Positions 32,378-39,724 of a DNA stretch of 39,724 bases are shown here, one piece after another (within the stretch, counting starts at the first letter, position 1; the number at the start of each line of letters is the position of its first letter). This DNA comes from Verrucomicrobiales bacterium (lineage in GTDB: Bacteria; Verrucomicrobiota; Verrucomicrobiia; Verrucomicrobiales; DEV007): positions 10,405 to 50,128 of the forward strand of contig JARGPI010000040.1 of assembly GCA_029213005.1 (NCBI GenBank), written 5' to 3'. The notes beneath the pieces are model-generated. The model worked only from the letters and a program-made list of their open reading frames with translations, did not search any database and was not told the DNA's origin. The position numbers and the translations under genes were made by a program.

Positions 32378-33415
32378 ATGCGAGGATATGGCCAAAATCT
32401 GATTTTAGTCGTCGCTCTATGTTTCGTTTTCCCCCCGGCTGCTTTTAGCGAAGAAGAAAAGAAGCCCGATAGTCACGGTGGGTCGGATGGACATGGCCAA
32501 AACTGTTTTGCCGGTCTTAATGTCGATACCATACAGGAATTCAGAACTCTCGATAGCGATCACGACAACGCCCTGACCCGGGACGAATTTTTCTTTAGCA
32601 CGATATCTCAGCAAGCCGTCCAAAGCGGCGGAACGGAGCGCTCCGATACTATATTTGCTCTCATCGATACCGATCGCAGTCAGACGGTCAGCATGATGGA
32701 GTTGGCCAAGTCGCCTCATAACCGGATCGTGCATATTCTGGATGTCACTACTGCGAAAAAATTTCACAGCTACGATAAAAATGCCGACGGACTGATCAGC
32801 CGAGCGGAATTCGAAGGGTATGAAAACAAATCCCCGGAGGAAGTTGCCGCCGCCTTCGACCGCATGGATCTGAATCAAAGCTCCCGCCTCGGTCCCATGG
32901 AGTTTCTACACGGGCAGCCCGGTCGGGAAAAGGAGGGGATGGATCCCCGGATCGCGCTTAAATTCGCAAGTCGCGACGCCAACGAGGACGGTGGTATTTC
33001 CCGAGAGGAATACGCCAAAAGCGGCTTTGCCAAAGCCATCGGTGAGCGCGGGGATCACGAAAAGGTCGCCGAGATGTTTAACCGGATTGATTACAACGGA
33101 AATGATGAGATCGATCCGAATGAGTATGCCAAATTCCAAAAATCTTTTCACTGCAAAGGTATAGAGAAAATGTCGTTAAAATTCTTTACCGAGTTAGATC
33201 TCAATAAAGATGGCGCGATCAGTTTGCGGGAGTATTCCAAGAGTCGCTTCGCAAAATCCATTAACGATAGTAGCAAAATCGAAAGCCTATTTCAGCGCAT
33301 CGATCAGAATGGCGACGGGGAACTGAACCTTACCGAATACGCAAACCGATTTAAAGCCGGTGGCTTTTACCGCCGCAAAGGTTATTCGCGGGACAAAGTA
33401 GAGGAACCGGAGTGA
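32378..33415 (+). CDS. Secreted protein with eight EF-hand-type loops
   Basis: A 345-residue exported protein (signal peptide 1-24, ending AFS), followed by a His/Gly/Asp-rich segment (about 30-45). Eight 12-residue EF-hand-type loops begin near residues 59, 97, 133, 164, 200, 238, 274 and 309, a spacing of 31-38 residues, which fits four EF pairs. Loops at 133 (DKNADG), 200 (DANEDG), 274 (DLNKDG) and 309 (DQNGDG) are canonical. Those at 97 (DTDRSQ) and 164 (DLNQSS) lack the central Gly and may not bind calcium. It is the third gene of the regulator-kinase operon. Binding of several Ca ions outside the cytoplasm is the likely activity; a sensor or buffer role is inferred. Confidence 0.9.
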   Translation: MRGYGQNLILVVALCFVFPPAAFSEEEKKPDSHGGSDGHGQNCFAGLNVDTIQEFRTLDSDHDNALTRDEFFFSTISQQAVQSGGTERSDTIFALIDTDRSQTVSMMELAKSPHNRIVHILDVTTAKKFHSYDKNADGLISRAEFEGYENKSPEEVAAAFDRMDLNQSSRLGPMEFLHGQPGREKEGMDPRIALKFASRDANEDGGISREEYAKSGFAKAIGERGDHEKVAEMFNRIDYNGNDEIDPNEYAKFQKSFHCKGIEKMSLKFFTELDLNKDGAISLREYSKSRFAKSINDSSKIESLFQRIDQNGDGELNLTEYANRFKAGGFYRRKGYSRDKVEEPE

Positions 33416-33418
33416 TTT

Positions 33419-33475
33419 TGTACCCTGTACAGTCCGAAATTGTACCCTGTACACTCTAACTTTGTACCCTGTACC
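33419..33475. repeat. Three TGTACCCTGTACA repeats, exact 22-nt spacing
   Basis: TGTACCCTGTACA at 33419-33431 and 33441-33453 and TGTACCCTGTACC at 33463-33475 begin exactly 22 nt apart; each is preceded by a T. The intervening 9 bases differ. The core is an inverted repeat TGTAC-CCT-GTACA. The array begins 4 nt after the EF-hand stop and ends about 108 nt before the sialate O-acetylesterase start. The same core and the same spacing occur at 8056-8090. Confidence 0.85.
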
Positions 33476-33582
33476 ATGTGACTCAGAGCCATGGATTCGA
33501 CCCCGGCAAGTGGGTTGATCTATCGTGAATCCGTTTTCATTTTGCCTTGAAGAGCGCTACGCCGCGGTGGAATCTCCCGCGC

Positions 33583-35772
33583 ATGATAAATCCGCGTTTG
33601 TTACTTATCGGTGTTCTCTGTCTTGGTCCCGTTCTCGGGATCGCCAATCCCCGGCTTCCGGGATTTTTTACCGATCACATGGTTCTCCAGCGGCAGATGC
33701 CGATTCCCATCTGGGGATGGGCGGAGCCGGGCGAAGTCGTATCGGTCACTCTGGGTGATGCTGCTCCCGTGCAGGCCACTGCAAATGCAGACGGCCGCTG
33801 GGATGTTAAACTCCCCGCCCGCGAAGCTTCCTCCGAGGGGCTTACCTTAAAAGTGTCCACCCCATCAGCGAGCCGGGCCGTATCCGATGTCCTGATCGGC
33901 GAAGTTTGGCTCTGTTCCGGGCAGTCGAATATGGAATGGAGCGTCGCAGCCAGCCTGAATCCGGCGGAGGAGATCGCCGCCGCCAACTACCCGGAAATCA
34001 GGCAGATGAAAGTGGAGCACCTCACGAGCGGCGTGCCGAAGGATGATGTCGCATCGACCTGGAAAGTCTGCTCACCGGAAACAGCGGGCCGTTTTACCGC
34101 AGCCGGTTACTATATGGCGAGAGAGCTTCACCGCGAGTTGGGAGTGCCGGTTGGCCTGCTCAATATTTCATGGGGCGGCACCCGGATCGAACCGTGGACA
34201 CCGCTCGAGGGATTCGAAGCCACGCCGACCCTCTCAGACATCGTGAAGCAGGTCTCGCGCACGCTTCCCCACCACGAACTTTACCGCACCGCGCTCCAGC
34301 AGCATATCGAATCAACCGATCAGTGGCTGGCGACCGCAACGGACGCGCTCGCTAAAAAAGTGACCGTTCCGCTTAGTCCGGAATTTCCCGCTTCGTCGAA
34401 GCCGCTTACCTCACACACCTCGCCGACTACGCTTTTCAATGCGATGATGAACCCCGTTGTCGGCTATGGAATCCGCGGTGCGATTTGGTATCAGGGCGAG
34501 TCGAATCACTCCGAAGGAATGCTCTACTTTGAAAAGAAAAAGGCAATGGTCGCCGGCTGGCGGGAACTATGGGGCCTGGGTGATTTTCCATTCTATTTTG
34601 TTCAGATTGCTCCCTACCAATATGGCAAGGAAAGTCCCGGCATTTTGCCCGTTTTCTGGGAAGCACAGGCGAAGTGTCTTGATATACCGAACACCGGAAT
34701 GGTCGTGATAAATGACGTCGGCAACATCAACGATATTCACCCCAAAAATAAACAGGAAGTAGGCCGCAGGCTCTCGCTACTGGCACTGAAAAATCAGTAT
34801 GGGAAAAAGGACATCGTGGCTTCCGGGCCGGTATTTGAATCGCTCAGTATCGATGGCGAAAAACTCCGTCTCAAATTCAGCGAAACCGCAGGAGGCCTGA
34901 AGTCGCGCGATGGGAAAGCGCTCACCCACTTCGAAATGATCGGGGAACAGGCGGCCTTTGTCGAAGCCACCGCAGAGATCGAGAACGGCGACACCATAGT
35001 TCTCTCCTCGGACAAAATAAAAGAACCTGCAGCAATGCGGTTTGGCTGGCACAAGCTGGCCGAGCCAAATCTGTGCAATGGGGCGGGCCTGCCGCCAACA
35101 CCCTTCCGGGCCGGCGAAGTCCCTAAGTTCGATTACCTCGCGCTCAATGTAGAAGATGCCGGTGAGTACGAACTCGTTTACGATCTCGATCTCAAACACC
35201 TCGGCTCCGCGATTACCTACCAAGCTGATCGCTCTGCGGAAATCACCTCATCGTTTGATCGGATCGGTTATTTCATGGAGCTACTGGGCAATGATGGTGA
35301 ATTACAATGGGTTTGGGTGTCGCTCGATGCGTTTACTGACGATATCAAGAAGATTGGGGTTCCAACCTTTGCCTCCGGAGCTCAATTTCAAAAAGGCGCC
35401 AAAAATCTGACCATTCAGAGTAATCTTTCGACCATCGCTTCCGGAAAAGGGATCGATGGGAATATCGAATTTTGGCCGGGAAACTATGGCCCTGGCAACT
35501 CGGGTAACGTCGCAGGTGCCTCCACGCAGGTCTGGGATTTCGGCGACGACGTCAGCGGTTTCGCCGACGGCTACGGATCGATGCAAATTCATAACACGAC
35601 GGCGAAACAAACCATCTTCGCTTTGAACCAGTGGCGAGCTGGCCCCGGGGCAGACGTGGGCATCGGTAACAGCAGTTCCGATCCCCGTTCCAAAGACTGG
35701 ACCTTCGCCTCAAATGCGAGAAAATACGAAACCGCCCGCCTCCGCATTCTGATCCGAAAAAGCGCCCAGTAA
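33583..35772 (+). CDS. Sialate O-acetylesterase family (SGNH-type) carbohydrate esterase
   Basis: A 729-residue exported esterase. The ATG at 33583 is preferred over the TTG at 33547 as it opens a signal peptide (MINPRLLLIGVLCLGPVLG). The N-terminal beta domain (about 24-100) leads to VWLCSGQSNMEW, with the GQSN nucleophile Ser115, then NISWGGTRIEPW, IWYQGESN and IHPKNKQEVGRR (D-x-H, catalytic His). These are the four blocks of the family. From about residue 540 a further beta-rich region follows, with FDYLALNVEDAGEYELVYDLDL; it may bind carbohydrate. It removes O-acetyl groups from sialic acid or other sugars. Its substrate cannot be given from sequence alone; acetylated algal or plant glycans are likely. 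Confidence 0.9.
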   Translation: MINPRLLLIGVLCLGPVLGIANPRLPGFFTDHMVLQRQMPIPIWGWAEPGEVVSVTLGDAAPVQATANADGRWDVKLPAREASSEGLTLKVSTPSASRAVSDVLIGEVWLCSGQSNMEWSVAASLNPAEEIAAANYPEIRQMKVEHLTSGVPKDDVASTWKVCSPETAGRFTAAGYYMARELHRELGVPVGLLNISWGGTRIEPWTPLEGFEATPTLSDIVKQVSRTLPHHELYRTALQQHIESTDQWLATATDALAKKVTVPLSPEFPASSKPLTSHTSPTTLFNAMMNPVVGYGIRGAIWYQGESNHSEGMLYFEKKKAMVAGWRELWGLGDFPFYFVQIAPYQYGKESPGILPVFWEAQAKCLDIPNTGMVVINDVGNINDIHPKNKQEVGRRLSLLALKNQYGKKDIVASGPVFESLSIDGEKLRLKFSETAGGLKSRDGKALTHFEMIGEQAAFVEATAEIENGDTIVLSSDKIKEPAAMRFGWHKLAEPNLCNGAGLPPTPFRAGEVPKFDYLALNVEDAGEYELVYDLDLKHLGSAITYQADRSAEITSSFDRIGYFMELLGNDGELQWVWVSLDAFTDDIKKIGVPTFASGAQFQKGAKNLTIQSNLSTIASGKGIDGNIEFWPGNYGPGNSGNVAGASTQVWDFGDDVSGFADGYGSMQIHNTTAKQTIFALNQWRAGPGADVGIGNSSSDPRSKDWTFASNARKYETARLRILIRKSAQ

Positions 35773-35825
35773 GCTAACTACACATTTGCCTCCGCATACG
35801 TAGTGCATCCGCCCCGGTTGTTCGA

Positions 35826-35852
35826 GATGAATTCGAGGAACGAGAATTCATC
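35826..35852. terminator. 9-bp perfect hairpin between convergent genes
   Basis: GATGAATTC (35826-35834) and GAATTCATC (35844-35852) form a perfect 9-bp inverted repeat around a 9-nt loop, between the ends of the esterase (35772) and the FAD oxidase-like gene (35891). It lacks a T tract, so it is a candidate bidirectional transcript end rather than a classic intrinsic terminator. Confidence 0.4.
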
Positions 35853-35890
35853 AGCGGAGCCTTTGTGCCCACGCATCGGTCGAACCTATT

Positions 35891-37138
35891 CTACCCAAAA
35901 CGCCCGGGGTGGAGCCGGCGATCCGCCTCGCCACCTTTCACGAGATCGCTGACGAGCCGCCCCGTCACCGGCCCGAGACTGAGCCCCAGCATAGCATGGC
36001 CCGATGCCACTATCGCATTTCCTATTCCGCGAACTTTTCCGATATAGGGAAGGCCATCCGGAGAACAGGGTCGCAAACCTTCCCACGGTTCGAGCTCTTC
36101 AAAATCCGTTTTCGAGTAGGCCGGGTAGAATCCACAGAACGACTCGATAATCCCCGCCAGCCGAACTGGATCAATCGACAGCTCATTACCACAGATTTCC
36201 ATGGTCCCCGAAACCCGGAGGTCCCTGCCCATAGGCGTCACCGCGACGCGCCCTTCTTTAAGTAGCGAGCAAATCACAGGAAGTTCCCCGGAATTTGGTA
36301 GAGTAAATGAATAACCCTTGCCTCCCTGAATCGGTAGCTCCAAACCGAGCGATTTCGCCAGTGGTGGACTCCACGCCCCACCGGCAAGAACAAAGAAGTC
36401 CGCACAGTGAGTTTCCCCACTAAGTGAAACGGCTGAGTGAACACGTTGCTCCGTGACCCTGAAATCGACGATCTGATCAGTAATAAATACCCCACCCAGT
36501 TCAGCGATTCCCCGGCGCAGCGCACTGAGAAACTCCTCCGGGTCAAGATGAGCATCCTGCGGAAACCACACGCCGCCAATCGCGTCGATCCGGGTACCGG
36601 GCTCAAGTTCGCGAATCCGCGCCGGTCCGCAGACTTCTGCTTGCAGTCCCAGCCGCCTTGCCGCTTCGGCAACTTCCGTTTCCTCTTTTAGTCCTGCCTC
36701 GCTTTGACATAGCATCAGCAATCCCCGTTCCACGAGATCAAAACTCAGTTCATCCGCCAGCTCCGCAAATAGACATCGACTTTCCAGGCTGAGATCCCGA
36801 AGCAATTCACTACAGTTTTCAACGTGGCGTCGATTTGAGTGCCGGAAAAATTGCCAGCACCATTTCGCCAGCTGAAGATCGAAACGAGGCCGGAGGTAAA
36901 AAGGGCTCTTCCGGTTCAGCATCCACTTCAATCCCTGTGAAATCACCCCGGGCGCCGCCAACGGAGTGAAATGGCTGGGCACAATCATCCCCGCATTACG
37001 GTTCGAGCAACTTTCACGGCCGGAAGGATCGCGATCGATTACCGCGACTTGATGACCGGATTTGGCGAGAAAGTAGGCCGAACACAGGCCCACCACACCT
37101 CCTCCGATGATAACAGTTCTGGGTGATTGGCGGCTCAT
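35891..37138 (-). CDS. FAD-dependent D-amino-acid/cis-4-hydroxy-D-proline dehydrogenase (DadA-like)
   Basis: A 415-residue DAO-family flavoprotein from the ATG at 37138 (a GTG at 37144 is also in frame). The N-terminal FAD motif is VIIGGGVVGLCSAYFLAKSG, followed by VAVIDRD. The FAD-dependent D-amino acid oxidase core includes GGAWSPPLAK and the C-terminal GLRPCSPDGLPYIGKV, GHAMLGLSLGPVTGRLVSDL. It stands last in an operon with a proline-racemase-type epimerase and a DapA-type lyase, which strongly suggests the second step of trans-4-hydroxyproline breakdown: oxidation of cis-4-hydroxy-D-proline to 1-pyrroline-4-hydroxy-2-carboxylate. DadA-like D-amino-acid dehydrogenase for other substrates is the alternative. 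It probably passes electrons to the respiratory chain; no small electron-transfer subunit gene is present. Confidence 0.87.
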   Translation of the reverse strand: MSRQSPRTVIIGGGVVGLCSAYFLAKSGHQVAVIDRDPSGRESCSNRNAGMIVPSHFTPLAAPGVISQGLKWMLNRKSPFYLRPRFDLQLAKWCWQFFRHSNRRHVENCSELLRDLSLESRCLFAELADELSFDLVERGLLMLCQSEAGLKEETEVAEAARRLGLQAEVCGPARIRELEPGTRIDAIGGVWFPQDAHLDPEEFLSALRRGIAELGGVFITDQIVDFRVTEQRVHSAVSLSGETHCADFFVLAGGAWSPPLAKSLGLELPIQGGKGYSFTLPNSGELPVICSLLKEGRVAVTPMGRDLRVSGTMEICGNELSIDPVRLAGIIESFCGFYPAYSKTDFEELEPWEGLRPCSPDGLPYIGKVRGIGNAIVASGHAMLGLSLGPVTGRLVSDLVKGGEADRRLHPGRFG

Positions 37139-37143
37139 TCGCA

Positions 37144-38088
37144 CTAATCAGCCGCCCCCGGCCACTGCGCCCACCAGTTCCGGAATTGTTGCCACTGGGA
37201 TTTGAGGAACCCGAATTGACTTTCTGACAGCTTATCGCTGCTGTCGATCTGGTGTTGGTAGGCTATATTCCCTTCCAGCACCATCAGCGCCTTGTAGTAG
37301 AGAACCAGATCCGGGCCCTCGTCATAGTGGGAAAGCACCGAAAGCGCCTCACTGAGTTCGTTTGCATACTGGAGCGACGCCGGGTTGCCTTGTGCGGCCC
37401 GCTCGCAAAGCTCCACAAAACGGAGCACTTCCACCGGCAGGGCATTTCCTACACCAGTGATCGCGCCCTTTGCTCCGCAGCGAACAAAACCATGTACGAC
37501 CTGAGTGTCCACTCCTACCATCAGGGTAAGGTCCGGATCACCGCTCGTAATATTTTCCGCCGCATAGCTGAGAGACTCCGCTCCGCCAAACTCCTTGAAA
37601 CCGACGAGATTGCTATAGTTTCTTCGAAGCTCGAAAAAGAGGTCCGCTTTGGTTTCAAAACCATAGTAAGGGCTGTTGTAAATCACGGCGGGCAGGTTGC
37701 CTCCTGCTTCGAGGACGGCGGCGAAGTGGTTGCGCTGCGCAGCGGGCGAGGAACCTCTGGAGAGAACCCGGGGAATCACCATGAGGCCGGCGGCACCGAC
37801 CTCACTGGCATGGGCGGCATGCTCTGCCGCAAGCCGGGTGTTCTGAGCTCCGGTCCCAACCACGACCGGTACACCTGCCTCGACGAGACGCTTCACTCCC
37901 TCCTGCCTTTGCCGGTCGGTCAGCAGGGGCCAGTCGCCCATCGAGCCGCAGTAGACCACTCCGCGCATCCCGTGTTCTACCAGACTGCTGGCTGTAGTAA
38001 CGAGAGCATCGTAATCAATCTCGCCCTGTTCACTGCAAGGCGTCATCAAAGCGGGAATAGTGCCCTGAAAAATGGTTTCCTGAGACAT
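37144..38088 (-). CDS. DapA-family lyase, probable 1-pyrroline-4-hydroxy-2-carboxylate deaminase
   Basis: A 314-residue TIM-barrel lyase/deaminase of the dihydrodipicolinate synthase family. The Schiff-base lysine is Lys165 (LVGFKEFGG), the barrel tyrosine is Tyr137 (VIYNSPYYG), and the usual GSTGE loop is GSMGDW. An in-frame ATG at 38154 overlaps the stop of the epimerase gene (ATGA), but it would add 22 residues of hydrophobic leader foreign to the family; the ATG at 38088 gives a normal length. Between an epimerase and an FAD dehydrogenase the most likely substrate is 1-pyrroline-4-hydroxy-2-carboxylate, converted with loss of ammonia to alpha-ketoglutarate semialdehyde. Alternatives in the family are N-acetylneuraminate lyase or other aldolases. 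Confidence 0.85.
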   Translation of the reverse strand: MSQETIFQGTIPALMTPCSEQGEIDYDALVTTASSLVEHGMRGVVYCGSMGDWPLLTDRQRQEGVKRLVEAGVPVVVGTGAQNTRLAAEHAAHASEVGAAGLMVIPRVLSRGSSPAAQRNHFAAVLEAGGNLPAVIYNSPYYGFETKADLFFELRRNYSNLVGFKEFGGAESLSYAAENITSGDPDLTLMVGVDTQVVHGFVRCGAKGAITGVGNALPVEVLRFVELCERAAQGNPASLQYANELSEALSVLSHYDEGPDLVLYYKALMVLEGNIAYQHQIDSSDKLSESQFGFLKSQWQQFRNWWAQWPGAAD

Positions 38089-38150
38089 AGTTTTGTTAAA
38101 GTAAATCGTTAATGGGTAGGTAGGAAAGATGAAAAGTAAGTACCTCATTC

Positions 38151-39107
38151 TCATGTGAGCCGGTACGGAATTCCAAAGGCGAAGGGTTCCGAGGGATCGA
38201 TCAATAGTTCCGCCTCCGCAGTGACAATTGCGGTTCCCGTTATGGTAGGTAAAACCCCGCCATCGGGAGCTGCGGAAACCGTTCCTTCGAATATAGTGTT
38301 AAGGATTCCAGCCTGACGCCAAATCTGCCCCTCACTAAGTATTCCATCATCAAATAGGCACGCCAGTTTGGCGCTGGTTCCGGTTCCGCAGGGTGAGCGG
38401 TCGTAGACTTTTCCGGGACAGAGAACAAAATTTCGACTATTTGCTGTAGCGGAGTCGGCAGGTGGTCCAAACACCTCGATGTGATCGACTTCCGTGTGTC
38501 CGGCTGAGTTCAATAACTGGCGAAGCGTCCACGAAAACCGGGTCAGGGCTTCAACATTTTCCGGGATAACCGCAAGGTTGCGAGGGGCATTAGTGAGAAA
38601 GAACCAGTTGCCTCCCCACGCGATGTCTCCGGTAACTCTCCCGAATTCCGGGACATCCAGCTCTATATTTTGATGAGTGCGGAAACAGCGAATGTTTTCC
38701 ACCGCAACCGTTCCGGTACTGGAAATATCTACCGAAACCACCCCCGTCGGGGTATCGAATCGGTGAATTCCGGCCCCGATTTTTCCCTGATGAAGCAGAG
38801 TCACCGCCACGCCCATCGTTCCATGGAGGCAGCCATTAAGAACCCCGACATTATTAAAAAAGATGATTCCCGTCACACAATCCGCCTCGCAAGGTTCGCA
38901 AAGCAAGGCTCCGACCAGAGCCTCGTGCCCCCTCGGCTCGCAAACTGTGGCGGAGCGAAGCCAGTCAAGTTCTCCCGCAAAAGCGGCCCGTTTTTCAGTC
39001 ATCGTGTCACCCGCAGGCTCCGCCACTCCTCCAACAATCACCCGGGTCGGTTCGCCGCCGGTATGCGAATCAATGACCGGGATACGCTGGGGAGAGGTCG
39101 GTTTCAT
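38151..39107 (-). CDS. Proline-racemase-family 4-hydroxyproline 2-epimerase
   Basis: A 318-residue enzyme of the proline racemase family, first gene of the operon. Both catalytic cysteines are kept: Cys93 in NGCLHGTMG and Cys240 in RSPCGTGTSAK. Trans-3-hydroxy-L-proline dehydratases of this family have Thr in place of the second Cys, so epimerisation/racemisation is favoured. The IDSHTGGEPTRV start and CEPRGHEALVGALL segment are typical. With the following lyase and FAD dehydrogenase the likely reaction is trans-4-hydroxy-L-proline to cis-4-hydroxy-D-proline, the first step of catabolism of collagen- or plant/algal-derived hydroxyproline. It is soluble. The stop overlaps an upstream ATG of the lyase gene. 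No regulator lies before it. Confidence 0.9.
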   Translation of the reverse strand: MKPTSPQRIPVIDSHTGGEPTRVIVGGVAEPAGDTMTEKRAAFAGELDWLRSATVCEPRGHEALVGALLCEPCEADCVTGIIFFNNVGVLNGCLHGTMGVAVTLLHQGKIGAGIHRFDTPTGVVSVDISSTGTVAVENIRCFRTHQNIELDVPEFGRVTGDIAWGGNWFFLTNAPRNLAVIPENVEALTRFSWTLRQLLNSAGHTEVDHIEVFGPPADSATANSRNFVLCPGKVYDRSPCGTGTSAKLACLFDDGILSEGQIWRQAGILNTIFEGTVSAAPDGGVLPTITGTAIVTAEAELLIDPSEPFAFGIPYRLT

Positions 39108-39712
39108 ATTTCAACCAATACGATAGCACAATCGTCTTGATCAATCCGGAAGAGAACGGTCGCAAATCGGCATAGGTATTCAAAATCGCGAGGTCTGCGG
39201 GACAACTTAAAACTTTAAGCGAGGCTCATAGTAGGAGAAGAAGCGATTTCCGTCTCTCAACCCGCTTCACTTCTAGCTTTCCGGGGTGCGTAGGGTTTAT
39301 GCCGATTTTTAACTTAGCGGAAGACTGCCACTTTTTGTCTTCAATTGACGGCAAATTTCGACATGGCCGTTAGACTTCGGGGGCATTCGCATTGGTGCGC
39401 AAAATTGACTTTCGCGGTTTCGATTGAGGCACGCTGCGAGCCGTTGGGTTGGGAGGCGCCCCTTGTTCTTTTGCTCGTTTCCTCGCGGTTCGCTTCGGTT
39501 TTTGTCTGCATCGTGGAGCTTAGTCTGGCCGAAACCGGAGGAAGGGGGCGTCGGTGTTGCTCCTGTTGAGGCTTGTGGTGGAAATGCGACGAAATGAGCG
39601 AAAATAGGAGCTTTGAGGGCATCGCTCTCAAAAGGATGGATGCAACCCTTGAATCTGACGGTCGCCGCACCTGTTGCCTCATTTAAAAAGGACACCGTAG
39701 CGAGGTGAAATC
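39108..39712. other. Region with no confident gene; possible decayed frame and repeat
   Basis: About 600 nt lie between the epimerase start and the window end. The promoter of the hydroxyproline operon should be in 39108-39250. From 39345 to 39686 one plus frame is open apart from a single TGA at 39567-39569, and minus-strand frames of 128 and 113 codons overlap it; none resembles a family I recognise. Short inverted repeats are GAAGAC/GTCTTC (39320-39342) and TTTGAGGGC/GCTCTCAAA (39612-39632). It could be a multi-copy intergenic element or a decayed gene. Confidence 0.4.
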
Positions 39713-39724
39713 ATGCGGCTTTGG
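39713..39724 (+). CDS. Probable start of a gene continuing past the window
   Basis: An ATG at 39713 opens MRLW and runs off the end. It is preceded by GAGGTGA with about 5 nt spacing, one of the clearest ribosome sites in the window. Nothing can be said of the product. Confidence 0.35.

Noticed and set aside
33419..33475. CRISPR array
   Set aside because: Repeats are 13 nt with 9-nt spacers, only three copies, and no cas genes; far below CRISPR dimensions.
37252..38112. Plus-strand ORF of 286 aa
   Set aside because: It lies antisense to the lyase gene, whose catalytic motifs are clear; the antisense product has no recognisable domain.
39309..39695. Minus-strand ORFs of 128 and 113 aa
   Set aside because: Two overlapping frames on the same strand, both low-complexity and Arg/Ser/Pro-rich, with no recognisable domain; kept only as an intergenic note.

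Overview
The window reads as chromosomal DNA of a bacterium of the phylum Verrucomicrobiota, most likely order Verrucomicrobiales. The strongest markers are a complete four-gene Verru_Chthon cassette (8532-14723), a PVC-type membrane-bound dehydrogenase fused to a c-type heme domain (3855-6977), two formylglycine sulfatases, a sialate O-acetylesterase, thrombospondin type-3 and EF-hand calcium-binding proteins, and an autotransporter-type beta-barrel protein. Many products carry signal peptides or lipoboxes. This suits a free-living, possibly marine, degrader of sulfated or acetylated polymers. No tRNA, rRNA, CRISPR array, transposase or phage gene was seen.

Layout. 1-1399: the 3' end of a proline-rich repeat protein, then a secreted esterase. 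1532-7989: sulfatase, then a divergent heme-domain dehydrogenase, then an unrecognised secreted protein with a caspase-like His/Cys pattern. 7990-8531: a gene-poor stretch with a 22-nt-phased palindrome array, a GAGCAA-type hairpin and a 5'-truncated cupin gene. 8532-14723: the Verru_Chthon cassette in the order B-C-D-A, with ATGA overlaps between B, C and D. 14729-20616: a minus-strand run of a Zn/Mn-binding lipoprotein with a palindromic operator candidate, a second sulfatase, a PP2C phosphatase, a class-C beta-lactamase-like hydrolase and a purple-acid-phosphatase-like metallophosphoesterase. 20741-26260: a Tat-exported metallophosphoesterase, a thrombospondin-repeat protein, an HDAC-family deacetylase, a DUF5662 protein and an autotransporter-like protein. 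26599-30096: an acetyl-xylan-esterase-like protein and two tandem deiodinase-like thioredoxin-fold proteins. 30291-33415: a response regulator, a sensor kinase and an eight-EF-hand secreted protein in one tight operon. 33419-35772: a second 22-nt palindrome array and a sialate O-acetylesterase. 35891-39107: a three-gene trans-4-hydroxyproline catabolic operon. 39108-39724: no confident gene, but a probable gene start with a good ribosome site at the right edge.

Working together. The hydroxyproline genes encode successive steps: epimerase, FAD dehydrogenase (inferred) and deaminase of the DapA family. The final alpha-ketoglutarate semialdehyde dehydrogenase is not in the window. The four cassette proteins match, by N-terminal signature and gene order, the four minor pseudopilins I-J-H-K of type II secretion, so they probably form one tip-like complex carrying a very large K-like protein. 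The regulator/kinase/EF-hand operon suggests a calcium-linked envelope sensor. The most unusual sequence signal is a set of short palindromes repeated at exactly 22-nt spacing: TGTACCCTGTACA arrays at two loci 25 kb apart, and a related TGTAGC-N4-GCTACA pair upstream of the metal-binding lipoprotein.
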